64,000 bases of DNA from Isoetes taiwanensis (lineage: Eukaryota; Streptophyta; Lycopodiopsida; Isoetales; Isoetaceae), in assembly GCA_021234155.1 (NCBI GenBank), contig JAJEKV010000053.1, positions 2,509,020-2,573,019 of the forward strand, read 5' to 3'. Shown in pieces: positions 34,690 to 45,609 of this stretch. A program made the translations under genes and the position numbers. Within the stretch, counting starts at the first letter, position 1, and each line of letters starts with the position of its first letter. Under the pieces are notes generated by a model. The model ran no database searches. It was not told the origin of the DNA and worked only from the letters and a program-made list of their open reading frames with translations.

Positions 34690-35500
34690 GATCTGAGGCT
34701 CAACCCTAATTACCGTGATCGGTCCAAGGCGAAATTGACAAATTCCTTCGCTGCGGGTTTGATCTATGAGGTCAAACATTCTCGAATGGGTGAGCCCCAT
34801 CGCCATTGCCCTTAAACACAATGGTAAGATCCGCCCACGTGTGGACTATCGGAAACTCAATCGGGCCACGGAGCGTGATCATTTTCCACTTCCCTTCACG
34901 CACCGGAGTTCTCGAAGAGGTGGCCGGACATGAGATGTACTCCTTTATGGATGGTTTTTTCCGGCTACAATCGGATCTCAATCAAAGAATCGATCAACTC
35001 AAGACCACTAAGGTGGTTCCTTTTGGATTATCCAACTCTCCATCAACGTTTCAACGATCATGCTCTCGCTTTTCATGATTTCATGAAGGAAAATCCCTTC
35101 TTGCAAATTTTTCAAGATGACTTCTCCACTTTCAGGTTCCATGGTGACCATTTGGATAAATTGGAACTCGTCTTCGTAAATGTGATGAGTCCCAAGATTA
35201 GTCTCAATCTCGAAATGCACCTTTTGGGCCACCTCCGGTGTTCTCATAGGCCATGTTGTCGCTTAAGCGGTATCACCACGATCCTCGCCAAAATCGGAGT
35301 GTGCTCAAAGGCTCAAGCACCAGCCAATATCAAGGAGACACGCTCTTTCGGTAAGGTCAATTATTACTCCACCTTCATACCCGACCGCAGCCATTGCGAG
35401 ATCCCATTCATAAACTCACGGGTGACTAATCCACCGGGCTTGGAATTCCTGTGGAAGTCGCCGCTTCCAACGGCTGAAGCTTTTGCTTACTCGTAATCGC
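34690..35500 (+). pseudogene. Reverse transcriptase
   Basis: Blocks in order: LIYEVKHS.WVSPIAIALKH, NGKIRPRVDYRKLNRATERD, HFPLPF, YSFMDGF, QLKTT, VVPFGLSNSPSTFQR, and FQIFQDDFSTF-like (LQIFQDDFSTFRFHGDHLDK) containing the catalytic DD, then a connection domain with FGKVNYYSTFIPDRSHCEIP. The order and spacing are those of Ty3/Gypsy RT. At least two frameshifts occur within about 500 bp. Some may be consensus errors (see findings), since catalytic motifs are otherwise intact. Confidence 0.9.
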
Positions 35501-35509
35501 CGGTTCTTG

Positions 35510-35900
35510 TTCCTCCTCAATGGGACAAGCCCTTTCATGTTCATGTAGATGTCTCCGGCTTTGCTATTGAGTCGTTTTTCTCAAGAATATGATGCGCTGC
35601 TTGACAAACCAAATCGCTACGCCGCCCGGCCCCAACTCAATTTCTGAAGGCGCCTATTCTCGCCCGCGAGCGTGAAGCTTTGGGTCTCATTTTCTCAGGT
35701 CCAACGCCCGCCATTACCTTTTAGGCAAGCCAAATCAAGTTCTTTGTGGACCACCAAGCACTACTCTATTTGATCAACAAGTCCACGCCATCGGCCGCAT
35801 TGCTCGTTGGGTCCTTCTTCCAAGAATTTGCTCCTTTTGAAATCGCTCATAAGGCCGGCAAAATCTCATGTCGCTCCGGATTATCTTTCACGCATCCACA
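35510..35900 (+). pseudogene. RNase H
   Basis: The sequence encodes PFHVHVDVSGFAIESFF, carrying the first catalytic Asp, then EREALGLIFS with the Glu, and finally FFVDHQALLYLINKSTPSAA and APDYLSRIHTM, the usual Gypsy RNase H end. A shift between frames separates the middle from the ends. Confidence 0.85.
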
Positions 35901-36109
35901 CGATGATCCCTCAACCGAGTCTCGTGACGCCTTTCCTCGATGCTCAGCTCTTTTTAGTCACTGCAACACCACATTGGTTCCATGATTTTCAGCAAGATTC
36001 TCCTCACAGGTGCTCTTCCCCCAGAAGATCTACGCCTCTCCTGCCAAGAGACAATCCTGCCGCCATCAATTTCTCCGAGAGGTCCGGTGACTACACCATG
36101 GTTGCGGGG

Positions 36110-37257
36110 ACATCTCTACAAAAGGGTAAGGACACCATCCTTCGACGGCCAGAGTTCTACCTCATGAAGTTCCGTGATATTGTTAGAGAAGCTCATCAAG
36201 GGCTCGGTGGTGGTCATTTTCATGGTGACACCACAGACGCAAAAATCCTTATCAGCGGGTATTATTGGCCCACGCTCTTCCAAAGATGCTCACGCCACGC
36301 CAAGACGTGTGACGCTTTTGCTAGGTGGACGCCGCCCCGCTGGCGGCGCTTCCTTGACGCCGGCCGCCACGCCCACTTCCTTCAAAGAAATGGGGAATGG
36401 ACTTTTAGGGGACCTATAGATCCTTCCTTTACGGCACACCCGCGTCTTCGATACATTTCCCGTTCTCACCGACTACGCCACCAAATGGGCGGGAAGCTTG
36501 TGCACTTCGCATAACACCGCCCGCAGTACGCCTAGGGTCCTCTATCAACAAATTATCACGCCGATTCGGGTTGCCCCACCTGAGTCGGGTGGCTGACCGT
36601 GGTGTCCATTTTCATCAATCATACTATCAAGGAGCCGACGGATTATCTCCTCGATACATCATCACAAGAGCACACCTTACTATCCTCAAGGTAATGGTTT
36701 GGCAGAGAGCACCAACAAAACTCGTCACCATTCTCAAGAAAATTTGGTGACGCTTCCCGCACGCATTGGCGCACAAAACTTCCTAATCGTTCTTGGGCCT
36801 ACAATACTTGTTTCAAGATTGCTACCGGCCACACTCCTTTTAAATTGGTTTATGGTCGTGAAGCTCATGCCGCTTGAATACATCCTTCCAACACTCGCTT
36901 TCAACCGGGTTAACAAACGCTCATAATCCACTTTGCGCACTCAAAGAAAGGGTCTATCCATTAGAACGCTTGGATGAACTTCGACTGATGCTTATATTCG
37001 TTTCTTCATGGACAATAGCTTGCAAAAATCTTTTACATGACAAACGCCCGAAGACAAAAACCTTCAAAGAAGGCGATTTGGTTCTTCTTATGATTCCGTG
37101 TACAAAAATTTTCCCGCAAACTCAAGCTTCGTGGCTTGGCCCTTATCAAATTGTTCAAGTGGTTAGACCAGCCGCTTTCCAACCGGCTGAGTTAGATGGC
37201 ACTCCATTACCTACATTGGTTAATGGTTTTCGCCTCAAAGCATTTCATCACACGTAA
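36110..37257 (+). pseudogene. Integrase (zinc-binding, core and C-terminal parts)
   Basis: REAHQGLGGGHFHGDTTDAK with ISGYYWPTLFQRCSRHAKTC gives the HHCC zinc-binding module. The core is badly shifted, but TPYYPQGNGLAESTNK carries the last acidic residue of the DDE triad near 36690. The C-terminal frame (36874-37257) reads KTFKEGDLVLLMIPCTKIFP and ASWLGPYQIVQVVRPAAFQ and ends in LVNGFRLKAFHHT. This C-terminus matches non-chromodomain plant Gypsy lineages of the Tat/Athila type, not chromoviruses. Confidence 0.85.
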
Positions 37258-40200
37258 AGTGAACATCAACACACAGAGACAGCCTCAAGAAGCAAACACC
37301 ACGTAAAAGTGACTAGAAAGGCTGTGATATTATATTATGGTAGAGATTTTTACAAAATGTGGGCGCCCCAGCTATTTCCGCTATGGGCACCGCCTATATA
37401 CAAAACGGGCGCGAGCCCTATCTACTAAGTCCTAAGAGGAAAAACCCTACTACCAGTTTGGAGCGCAGGTGATGCGAGGGAGATGGTAGAGGTTCGGCCC
37501 GATCCCAACCAAGGTGCAGAACCACCTCCATCCCGCTGGTCTTCGGGTCGGGATGTTCAGCCATCCCGCACACCAGCCGCTCCATTCTATGCCGGCTGTG
37601 GCAGGGCCCGAGATCCGCATAATTCATCTTGCAAGTGATCCACCCTCGAGCAGTGGGCATAGTCAGCGCGCCTTTCGCTCAAGCCGCCAGAAGAGCTTAC
37701 CGAGCCATCGGATGCCTTTTGTTACTCTCGGCCCGTCTTATATAGCCAAACGAGGAACTCCTTGTTGACGTGGACCAATCACACACAAATCGCTAACGTG
37801 GTTTGCAATGCAAGGTCATTTCTAAACCGAGAATCTTTCTCCCACAAGATATCTAGCCATGGTACCTTCTCGACACATTCCTTTTAATGATATCCCACTT
37901 CGAAGCTGCCGACATTGAATGCCATTTCTTTTTTCACGCGGCCGAACATTAATATGTGTCCTTTGCCCACTGTCACCTCCGATCCTCTTTCACGCCTCAT
38001 CCTCACCGCTCATTGCTTCTCCCTTACGCTTTTGGGACTTAGCCAAATTTTTGCCTCTCAATACCCTTTCTTGGCATCTTTCGACACCGGCACCATCAAT
38101 GACTCGCCAGACGCACTCTTCATACCTCTTTCGCCTCGGTTAGCGCCCTAAAACAAACCTTTTCGCTTTCCTCTGCGCCTTTTGTCCTCCGTGTTTCGAC
38201 TTTCGCCTTCCGCCTTTGGAATCACTCTTCGTTTACGCACATCGTTACCATGGCTGCCCCAAGATTTTCTACGCCTTGCCATCGCCCCAAGGATCCGGCC
38301 CTTTTTTTCATCAGATCCTTCTTGACGCCCACTTTCCATGAAGCCCTTGTTGGCCCAAATAAAGAAGTCGCTGAACCACACCAGCTTTTTGCATTTAATT
38401 CTCTCAAATGGAACTTCCTGGCCCAAAATCCTCAGCCGGTTGAAGCGGTTTCATCGCCAATATCGTTAACCGCCTCGCAGGCTACACCAATCGTGGTCGA
38501 TGGCACCACCATTTTCACTGACTCAACATTTGATTTCTGAGGTATTTCATATTCCCTTGCACACCCTTTGTGTATCATGGTTACGCTATACAGATCTCGA
38601 TGTCCGCGAGTTTGGGCACCCGCTTGTCATGCCAATGTCCATCGTCCGACCAATATCGACAAGCCTCCACGAAACCTTTGTTAAATTTAAATGGCGAAAG
38701 TTCCTTGGGTATTCTATCAAGAACACCCATATCAATAAGCCTTTCTATAACCCTCGTCCTCTTTGCACTACACTCCAAACACCACATAGATTGGCCCCAA
38801 ATGATGTTCTATCGCCTTCTCCAAGAAATGGACCGCCTTAGGGGTACCACTTCCATTTCTCAAGTTTAAATGGGAGGCCACTTTCAAGCCCTCATCCGCC
38901 ATTACTTCCCTCCCACACCACCAAATTCTCATAATTCCACTCACTCCCTTCCAATAATCCTCACCAGTCGGGTAATTTCACGCCAGTTTTCCCTCGGTCA
39001 TGTCCAAAGTCCGCATGACACCCATGTCCACCGGCTCCTCCTCCGCTACACCATCCACTTCACACCATTTTTCCAAACATCACAAACCGTGCAAATAAGG
39101 GTCCACCACCACAACACCCTGGGCTACAGGGACAAAAGATCGCCAGGATGCTCAAGTCAGCCGCTCTCAAGTTACAAGAATCCCAAGACGCTTTATGAGC
39201 CGGGGTTCAACGGCACCAGAAGCCTCCGATCGCGGTATAATTAGGACCTTCGAAGTCCCAGCATCCCAAGTTGCAACTTTGGAGGCCAAACTTCAAGCCA
39301 AGCATGAAGCTCTTTACAGCTCATCAGATCAAAAGTGCACAAGCTCAAGTCGGTAACTTTGCAGATCAACAGCTCACCCAATCGTAAATTCAGACTCTAT
39401 TGGAGCACCACAAGTCCAAAGCCGCTCTCCGAAAGTACCAAGGATATTGCTAAGCTCAACGCCTTGTACTCAACTCTTGTGAAAATTTCAGCACTCAAGT
39501 TCAAAACCTTACGAACGGGATGCTCAAGTCAGCCTCCTTAATGGCTCGCCTTTCTACCACTGCACCTCTGCTCCTCTTCAAGATCAAACTACGAGGTGCG
39601 TAAACGAAGATAATGGATGACCGGAGATTGCCGCGGTTTCGCCTCAATACTCGGAAATCCTCCTCCTGTGTCAACACTTCTGGGGCGGGTCCTGACAGAC
39701 CACGCCTAACCGCTCGAAAAGGGACAACCTGATCCGAGATCTTGAACAACACCGCAGCAAGCTATTCGGGTCACGATGAGGCTCAGGCTAAACTTGACGC
39801 CCATACCGCCATTCTTAACAAAGATGCCCGCTGACTTCCCGCCTTCTTCCCGCTATCATTATTATGTGGTTGCTCGACGCCACCTCTTCCTCCTTTCTCG
39901 GGCATCGTGAGATGGACCTGTGGATATCCCCCTCGGCAAGTCGTATTTTCTTCGGTTGGCGAGAACTCTCCATTGAAGACAAAGGGTTGTGCCAGGCCTT
40001 TGTGGTCTTTGATCTCATACCTTTGCCGATCCGCACTTTATCACCTTGAGAGTGGTTCAGCCCATGGCTTACATATTTCATGATTTCTATCCGGGTGATA
40101 CAGGAACACTTTGGAAATGGGCCACGCCAGTTTTTTCGTGGTGACCCCATGCAATGGGTGCTTCGGGATAACAATCCATATCTTATGGATCCCGCCGCAC

Positions 40201-41176
40201 CAAACTCTTCATCGAGTACATGCCTGAGCTTGCCAATCATTTATCTCTCAAGCGGCGAAGCGCCCGAACAAATCGTGAAGTATCTAGGACATCCCAGGAT
40301 CTTCCCTATGCACAAATTTATATGCAGCACCTCGCCCGGTTACAATCGATTTAAGCTCGTTGGATAGCAAGATCTCCCCACGGATGGGATAGCCCTCTGC
40401 CAACTCTCGCTCTGCTTCTTTTGGGATCGTTGGTGTCGCTCTTGATCCGATCTTGTCACCACCCGGGGAGACCGCCAAGAACCCACTTCACGGGCATGGT
40501 TCCTTCTCCCCTATGCTTCCCCCATGGGCGTACCTCCACGCCCCAGGTTCCCGACTTCGATTGAATGCCTTCCTTTTGGACCAAGGTCATGGATGGTCAT
40601 GCGGGATGGACACCACCGGATCTCGGCGGATCTCGGTGGGATCCACGTTTTGTTCGCCTCACATTGGGAAGAAGGTGCCACTCGGACACCACCACGAATT
40701 GGATCTACATTGCTAATGAGCGTGGTTGGCAACCGCTGATGCGCTTCATGGTCTTGACACCTTCTTGCGATCGCCACCACCTCCCCGATCCCGGCCCATC
40801 TTCAAGCAGATTTTTGCGCCGTTCTCAAATGCATTTTGTCGGCTCCTTAAATCGGCGGCCCCATTTTTCAATCGCAATCCTAATGCGGTCAAGATGGCCT
40901 TTGGCCTTCAGACCTTTGTCTCCGCGGAATGTCAAGACATTTCTTCCCCGGCGCCCACGCCGCTCTTTGAAGACATGGTACGCCTCGCTTTTCTTATTGA
41001 TGCAGATCTTGCCCTTGGCCAAAACACTCCTCCCCGCTTCAAACACGCCAGATCTCATAAGCCAGCACCATAATGGTGCCCGCCTCCTCCCCGCGGAGGA
41101 TCACTTTCGCACGATGGCTTCCCGCCTCGAAAACACTTCCTCCTTTTTCTTCACTCGAGTGTCGCTTGGTGGGGAG
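37258..41176 (+). other. Long 3' region of the Gypsy element after pol, with unassigned frames
   Basis: Almost 4 kb separates pol from the 3' LTR. Plus-strand pieces look protein-like: 38250-38540 (PKDPALFFIRSFLTPTFHEA ... QLFAFNSLKWNFLAQNPQPV), a coiled-coil-like patch near 39260-39540 (ATLEAKLQAKHEALYSSS, VQNLTNGMLKSASLMARLST), and near 40040-40230 (VVQPMAYIFHDFYPGDTGTL; QWVLRDNNPYLMDPAAPN). Antisense frames (for example 39815-40240) are also open. Related Tat/Athila elements carry extra genes here (established), but none of these is identified. Confidence 0.5.
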
Positions 41177-41749
41177 GTTAGTCCCAGGCCTCTGCACAGG
41201 ACTATTCATGCATACTGACGCAGACCAGGTCAAGCTCAAGGATCCTCGGCCTACCCTGTCAGCCATCAAGGCTCATGAGAAGACCAAGCGGCAGACCACG
41301 CGTTCAAAGCCTTTGGCCGTCAACAAGAGGCAACCGCCTGAACAAGTGACGTCGCCTTTGCCAGCCGTCGTCCAGTGATTCTAGGCACTTCAAGAGGCAC
41401 CGCCAACATTCCACCTCAATCGGCCTCCTTCCCGTGAGTCGGCACCGAGATCGGTCAGTGTCTATATTGGGCCCAAGGCCATTGTACTATATATATGAGT
41501 AGAGCTAGCACATGAGTTTTTAGATGAGTTTTGAGTCTTGTCTCCTTTCAGGTTTTCTCTCTATTGCGAGCTCATGTATTTTCATCATTGATATCAAGGA
41601 AGCTTATCATCTTTCTCTCATTTTGTTCTTTTTTTCTTCTTCTTCTCTTCTTGCAAATCCCGTGACATAGTCCCCTCTCTCTCTGTTAGATCCACGGGTC
41701 CTCACAGAGGGGTCGTCTTCCCAGAGTTCCCGAACCCGGACCCCAAACA
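41177..41749 (+). repeat. 3' LTR of the Ty3/Gypsy element
   Basis: Preceded by a purine tract (GGTGGGGAGG) fitting a polypurine tract. The sequence from TTAGTCCC to CCCCAAACA parallels the 5' LTR, with identical long stretches from CTATATTGGGCCC to the end and a scattering of indels. It ends at 41749, next to a minus-strand pseudogene. Confidence 0.9.
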
Positions 41750-42154
41750 ATCTAACTACTCTTTCCATACCACCACTAATGGTTTCACAAACAACCCCTT
41801 TTGAGGTTCGAGAGGGGTGTTTGTGTGGCGAGTCCAACATTGCTCTCGGGTAAACAAACTTCACTTTTATGGAAAAAGCATCACACATATGATCCACAAT
41901 TGGTTGAAGATTTTTAGAAGTGAGTGAAGACCGATGGCAACATCAAACCCTTCTCTTACAAATGCTAACAGTGATGCTAACCCTGGCCTGCAGTAAAAAA
42001 ACTTGTTTCCTAAATTGAATTGAAGCTCATCTTTCTGGATGTTGGTATCTTGAGTTAATATTTTCATTCTTGTGCACACTCTTTGCGCAACCGCGTAATT
42101 TAAGTCAAAGATAATGAGCTTTCTCCCCCGACTTAGATGATCCACCGTCGACAA
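41750..42154 (-). pseudogene. HAD/NIF-like phosphatase fragment, cut by the Gypsy LTR
   Basis: The minus strand reads RGRKLIIFDLNYAVAQRV, then FYCRPGLASLLAFVREGFDV and AIGLHS. The K-L-x-x-F-D-L-N motif followed by a YxRPGLxxxLxF block is the pattern of plant NIF/FCP1-like HAD proteins, in which DLN replaces the usual DLD of motif I (family knowledge). After a small frameshift it continues SKNLQPIVDHMCDAFSIKVK, which also fits that domain, and stops where the Gypsy 3' LTR begins. No ATG is present; it begins in mid-exon. Confidence 0.5.
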
Positions 42155-42364
42155 GGAAACACTTGAGAGTCTATTTACAATTTATAATTACATTTCGGAC
42201 ACACAATTGAGAAAACACATTGATAATTACACAATTGTTATTTGCACATGTGTAAGTGAGTGAAAAAAAGAATCATTTTTCATTATTTATTGAGTACAAA
42301 GAAGCTCTGAGCATGGCTCATACAAAACCGAATTTACAAACAAGTCAAAAGAGACTATCTACCT

Positions 42365-43297
42365 GCGGTAGGAACAACTGCTTGTAAATTCATCTCGCCT
42401 TCTACAATTAATGCCTCCATTAGATGATCCCTCCGCGGATTTGGCATAGGCATCGCGAACCAACCGGGTGTCACCGCATGGTGCACAAGTATTAGAGGAC
42501 TATACCAACAAATAACTAATAGGAAAAATAACATGTTCTACTTACAAAATTAGAGCTTGGCCGCAAAAAACCATGGCATCTATGAATTTGTGCATGTAAG
42601 CCACAATGTACATGCAAGGGTTCTTCCGGTACTAGTTTCGCACTTTAGGACGTAAGACAGGAGCATCAAAGTTCTTTCCTACCATGGCTTAAGGCGTTGG
42701 ATCCGAGCATCATGCTATTGATCACAAGCTTATGAAACCTCGCAAAATTGCAATGTGAGAATAAACAAAGCATAAGAAATTGCAATATGAGAATAATCAA
42801 ATCATAAAAACAAAAACAAAACTCATACTTACTTCGACCACTTTAGCATCGGCACATAGCCTTTGACGGAGAGGATCTCAGATACTTGGGCTAGCTATGA
42901 TGGAAAAGAGCTTTTCACTGGACTAGCAAGCACAAGTATTGCCAATGCCACATTTGGGCCTTGCAGAATTGGAACAAATATGTATTGGCATCTTGCAATC
43001 AAAATGCCATCCAGCCCTTCCTTTATGTTAGTGTTCGTGTATCCTCCCCTCTTGAGGGAATTCACAAAATTGAAGGTGTCCTGGTCGTAACATAAAAAAC
43101 TTGTGTTTCCAATCAGATGGAAGACAGCTACAAAGGTACCTGCACACAAATCCAGAAAATACATATTAATACATAAGATGAGTGACTTAGGGAATGAAAT
43201 AACATAAATATGTTGAAGTGCTAGCCTACCTCCCATAGACATCTACCATCTTAGAGGTCAAGTCCAGCTTCCAACAGAACTCGTCAACATCACTTTT
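42365..43297 (-). pseudogene. Upstream exon-like pieces of the same minus-strand host gene
   Basis: Four minus-strand pieces end at donor-like sites: 43297-43228 (KSDVDEFCWKLDLTSKMVDV, GGGAG|GTAGGC), 43140-42834 (acceptor TTTGTGTGCAG; donor GAA|GTAAGT; one in-frame TAG), about 42700-42545 (MYIVAYMHKFIDAMVFCGQA; donor TTTT|GTAAGT) and about 42480-42365 (RRDHLMEALIVEGEMNLQAV). The splice sites are good but not all phases agree. The first piece is cut by the LTR at 43298. Together with the HAD-like piece this looks like a host gene broken by retroelements on both sides. No function is assigned to these exons. Confidence 0.35.
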
Positions 43298-44898
43298 GTG
43301 ACGTTCCAATATAATATACGCTCCTAATACGTATATTATACTGCCACATCACACGTACATGCCATAGATGACATGTACTTGAGAGCTGAAGAACGTTGCA
43401 CCTAGGGGCCAAGAGTTGCACCTAGGGGGGCAACCTCGAAAGTTGTGCATGTTATAAAAACATACACAACAAAACCCCCTTGAACCCCCATTTTCCAAAT
43501 GGCATGAACCCATTTGGCCAAGTGGTTAACCTAATCTACAAAGGGTCTATATAAGGGCTATAACCCTAAACCCTAAACCCTTTTTATCTTTGACATTTAG
43601 GGTTTTCTAGAGCTCCTTTTCCATTCTCGCATTTAGGGTTCTCTTGAGCCATTTCGGCCGAGTCTGGACTCCAATTCGCATTGCTAGGCTCCGAAAAGCC
43701 GGATTTGCACAACAGATTATCGATTAGCAGCCATCTTCAGCAATATCAGGAGCATGGACGCCTTCCGAGGATCAGGAGCAGGTCAAGGACCATGTATCTA
43801 GTCATTCTGTTATGCAAAGCCATCTTTGGGCAAGGCAATAGGCTGGTTTAGTATGTTAGATCAACTCTAGATAGGCCTTATAGAACCCGAGATCATAAGC
43901 CCTAACTAAGGAACCTAACTCTGTTGTGTAGGTAGTTAGATTAGATGATATTCTCTATTTCCGTTCTGTGATGTTGGATGTATTTCACTCTGTGACCTCC
44001 ATGTATTGGGAAGGGGGGTAGAGACCTAAAGCTGTGTAGCGGATGATCCTAGGTAGCACCACTAGCTCCCAATTACATGCGGCACGCTTTGAGCCCGGTT
44101 GTGGGTGAAGGGGCTAGGCGGTTAATAAGGAGGAACTTGTCTCATCACCTGACTGACCCTCCGGTAGTAAGGCCTATCGGGGTCTCGTGGGCTAGGCTTA
44201 ATGGCTTGTCACTGCATGTGGGCAAGGCATGAGCTCGACACTCGTGGGGTGATGCGTCACCTTCCAGTGAGTTAAGTCGAATAAGGGCAGTGGCCCTCTA
44301 GCCGCCTGTGATGAGCATCGATGCCTCTGGAGGAGAGTTGCCTCTCCTCCTGCCTCATCGGGGCTGGGGAGATGCAATCCAAAAGCGATAGCCCCTCCTC
44401 GCTATTCACCCTGTGAGGGCTACGGCCGGAGTCCCAACACTTTTCACCCTACTCGCAGTGTGCACTGAGGGGGATGGAGGGACTACCTAAGCTATGTTCT
44501 TATGCCAAAATCCATTTGCCATGAATTCTGTTTGCAATGACTTCTGGAGATCCAAGCCATCAGTCATTCCCCTTGAGTCTGAGCCTTGGGTAGGATCTCC
44601 CCCTTTTTCTGTTATTGTTTATGTTGATGTTGTTATCTCTATGATGTTCATGATATGTTCACCCTTCGAGGTGATTGTATTGATATATTATGTTATGTGC
44701 TCATGTTTATTCGTGCTTCCTTGATAGGTCGAGACCGATGGGAGGGAGATCGGGTGAATGACACATCCACTCTTCCCTTTGCCGGCTCATTCCACATGGG
44801 AGTGGAGTCAGGGATAGCCCCCTGGAATGTAAATTTGCCCGGGGAAGGCTCCTCCTTCAGATACGATGTGTGCATCGTATAAGGAGCAGGGGACGTCA
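43298..44898 (+). repeat. LTR of a second retrotransposon (5' copy)
   Basis: The interval starts TGTGACGTTCC and ends GGGGACGTCA, giving TG...CA ends with short TGACGT/ACGTCA inversion. A TATATAA box is at 43548-43554, followed by CCCTAAACCCTAAACCC (telobox-like). It is followed after TAG by a PBS. No second copy is visible downstream in this window, so the element is truncated, rearranged or nested, or its 3' LTR lies beyond the window. Confidence 0.65.
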
Positions 44899-44901
44899 TA
44901 G

Positions 44902-44913
44902 TGGTATCAGAGC
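44902..44913 (+). promoter_or_regulatory. Primer-binding site, initiator tRNA-Met type
   Basis: TGGTATCAGAGC begins three bases after the CA end of the preceding LTR. This is the standard PBS of many plant LTR retrotransposons, complementary to the 3' end of initiator methionine tRNA. Confidence 0.85.
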
Positions 44914-45117
44914 ATGATCTTGGTAGACCAAGATTGAGCACTGACCATTTTCCTTAGGACTAACAGTAGACTTCCAGTCTTGGGAACAACCTCCCAAGCA
45001 AGAACCTCGAAAATTAGAATTTTTTTTTTCTCTCAATTGTAGTGCAGCAATAGGTTAATGCTAAGAGTAGTGATCAGTTTAGCAAAAACTCAACCTAAAC
45101 TGCCCAAAAAGAGGTAA

Positions 45118-45194
45118 CCCCTCACAGAGTGCGCCCAGGTCACTTAGGATTATGTTCCTAACTGCTTCTCGCGCACTGTGTGAGTGGTGGACCC
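45118..45194. repeat. Hairpin repeat R1 upstream of the H3-like gene
   Basis: CCTCACAGAGTGCGCCCAGG ... CTCGCGCACTGTGTGAG forms an outer stem (CTCACA-AGTGCGC with GCGCACTGTGTGAG), and TTAGGA ... TCCTAA forms an inner stem. The same unit recurs as R2-R4. Confidence 0.85.
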
Positions 45195-45321
45195 AAGTTA
45201 GATGCATAATTTAGCTAATCTGATAGTGTAATTCAACTTATTACTTAAATTCTAGCTAGTTTTGCATGTTAAAACACCAAGAAACTCCATGTAAATTGAA
45301 AAAGGGACCCAAAAAAAGGTG

Positions 45322-45400
45322 ACCCCTCACAGAGTGCGCCCAGGCCACTTAGGATCATATTCCTAACTACTTCTCGTGCACTATGTGAGTGGTGGACACT
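45322..45400. repeat. Hairpin repeat R2
   Basis: Second copy 204 bp after R1 with the same nested stems. Changes such as GTGCACTATGTGAG weaken the outer stem slightly. It lies about 100 bp upstream of the TATA box of the H3-like gene. Confidence 0.85.
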
Positions 45401-45500
45401 TTTTGGCTGAATAAACCCTATGTACTCCTCATATCTTCACTAATACCCTCTAGATTGGCCCAATATAGAATTGCAGGTCCAAACCCTAAATTTCCCCACC

Positions 45501-45508
45501 TATAAATA
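45501..45508 (+). promoter_or_regulatory. TATA box of the H3-like gene
   Basis: TATAAATA after CCCCACC, 109 bp upstream of the ATG at 45610. A start of transcription near 45530 would leave a leader of roughly 80 nt. A similar box in a similar context is at 47416. Confidence 0.7.
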
Positions 45509-45609
45509 GAAAATTAGGGTTCCTCATTTGCCCCCAGCGCCCTCGGAGAACAGCTCGTCCCAGAGAACGATCTTTAGGCGCCCGAGCTCGGAATTCGTCA
45601 AACAAAGAC

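Noticed and set aside
39815-40240. An antisense gene in the Gypsy element
   Set aside because: The opposite strand carries more protein-like pieces in the direction of the element, and frame damage makes open length uninformative here.
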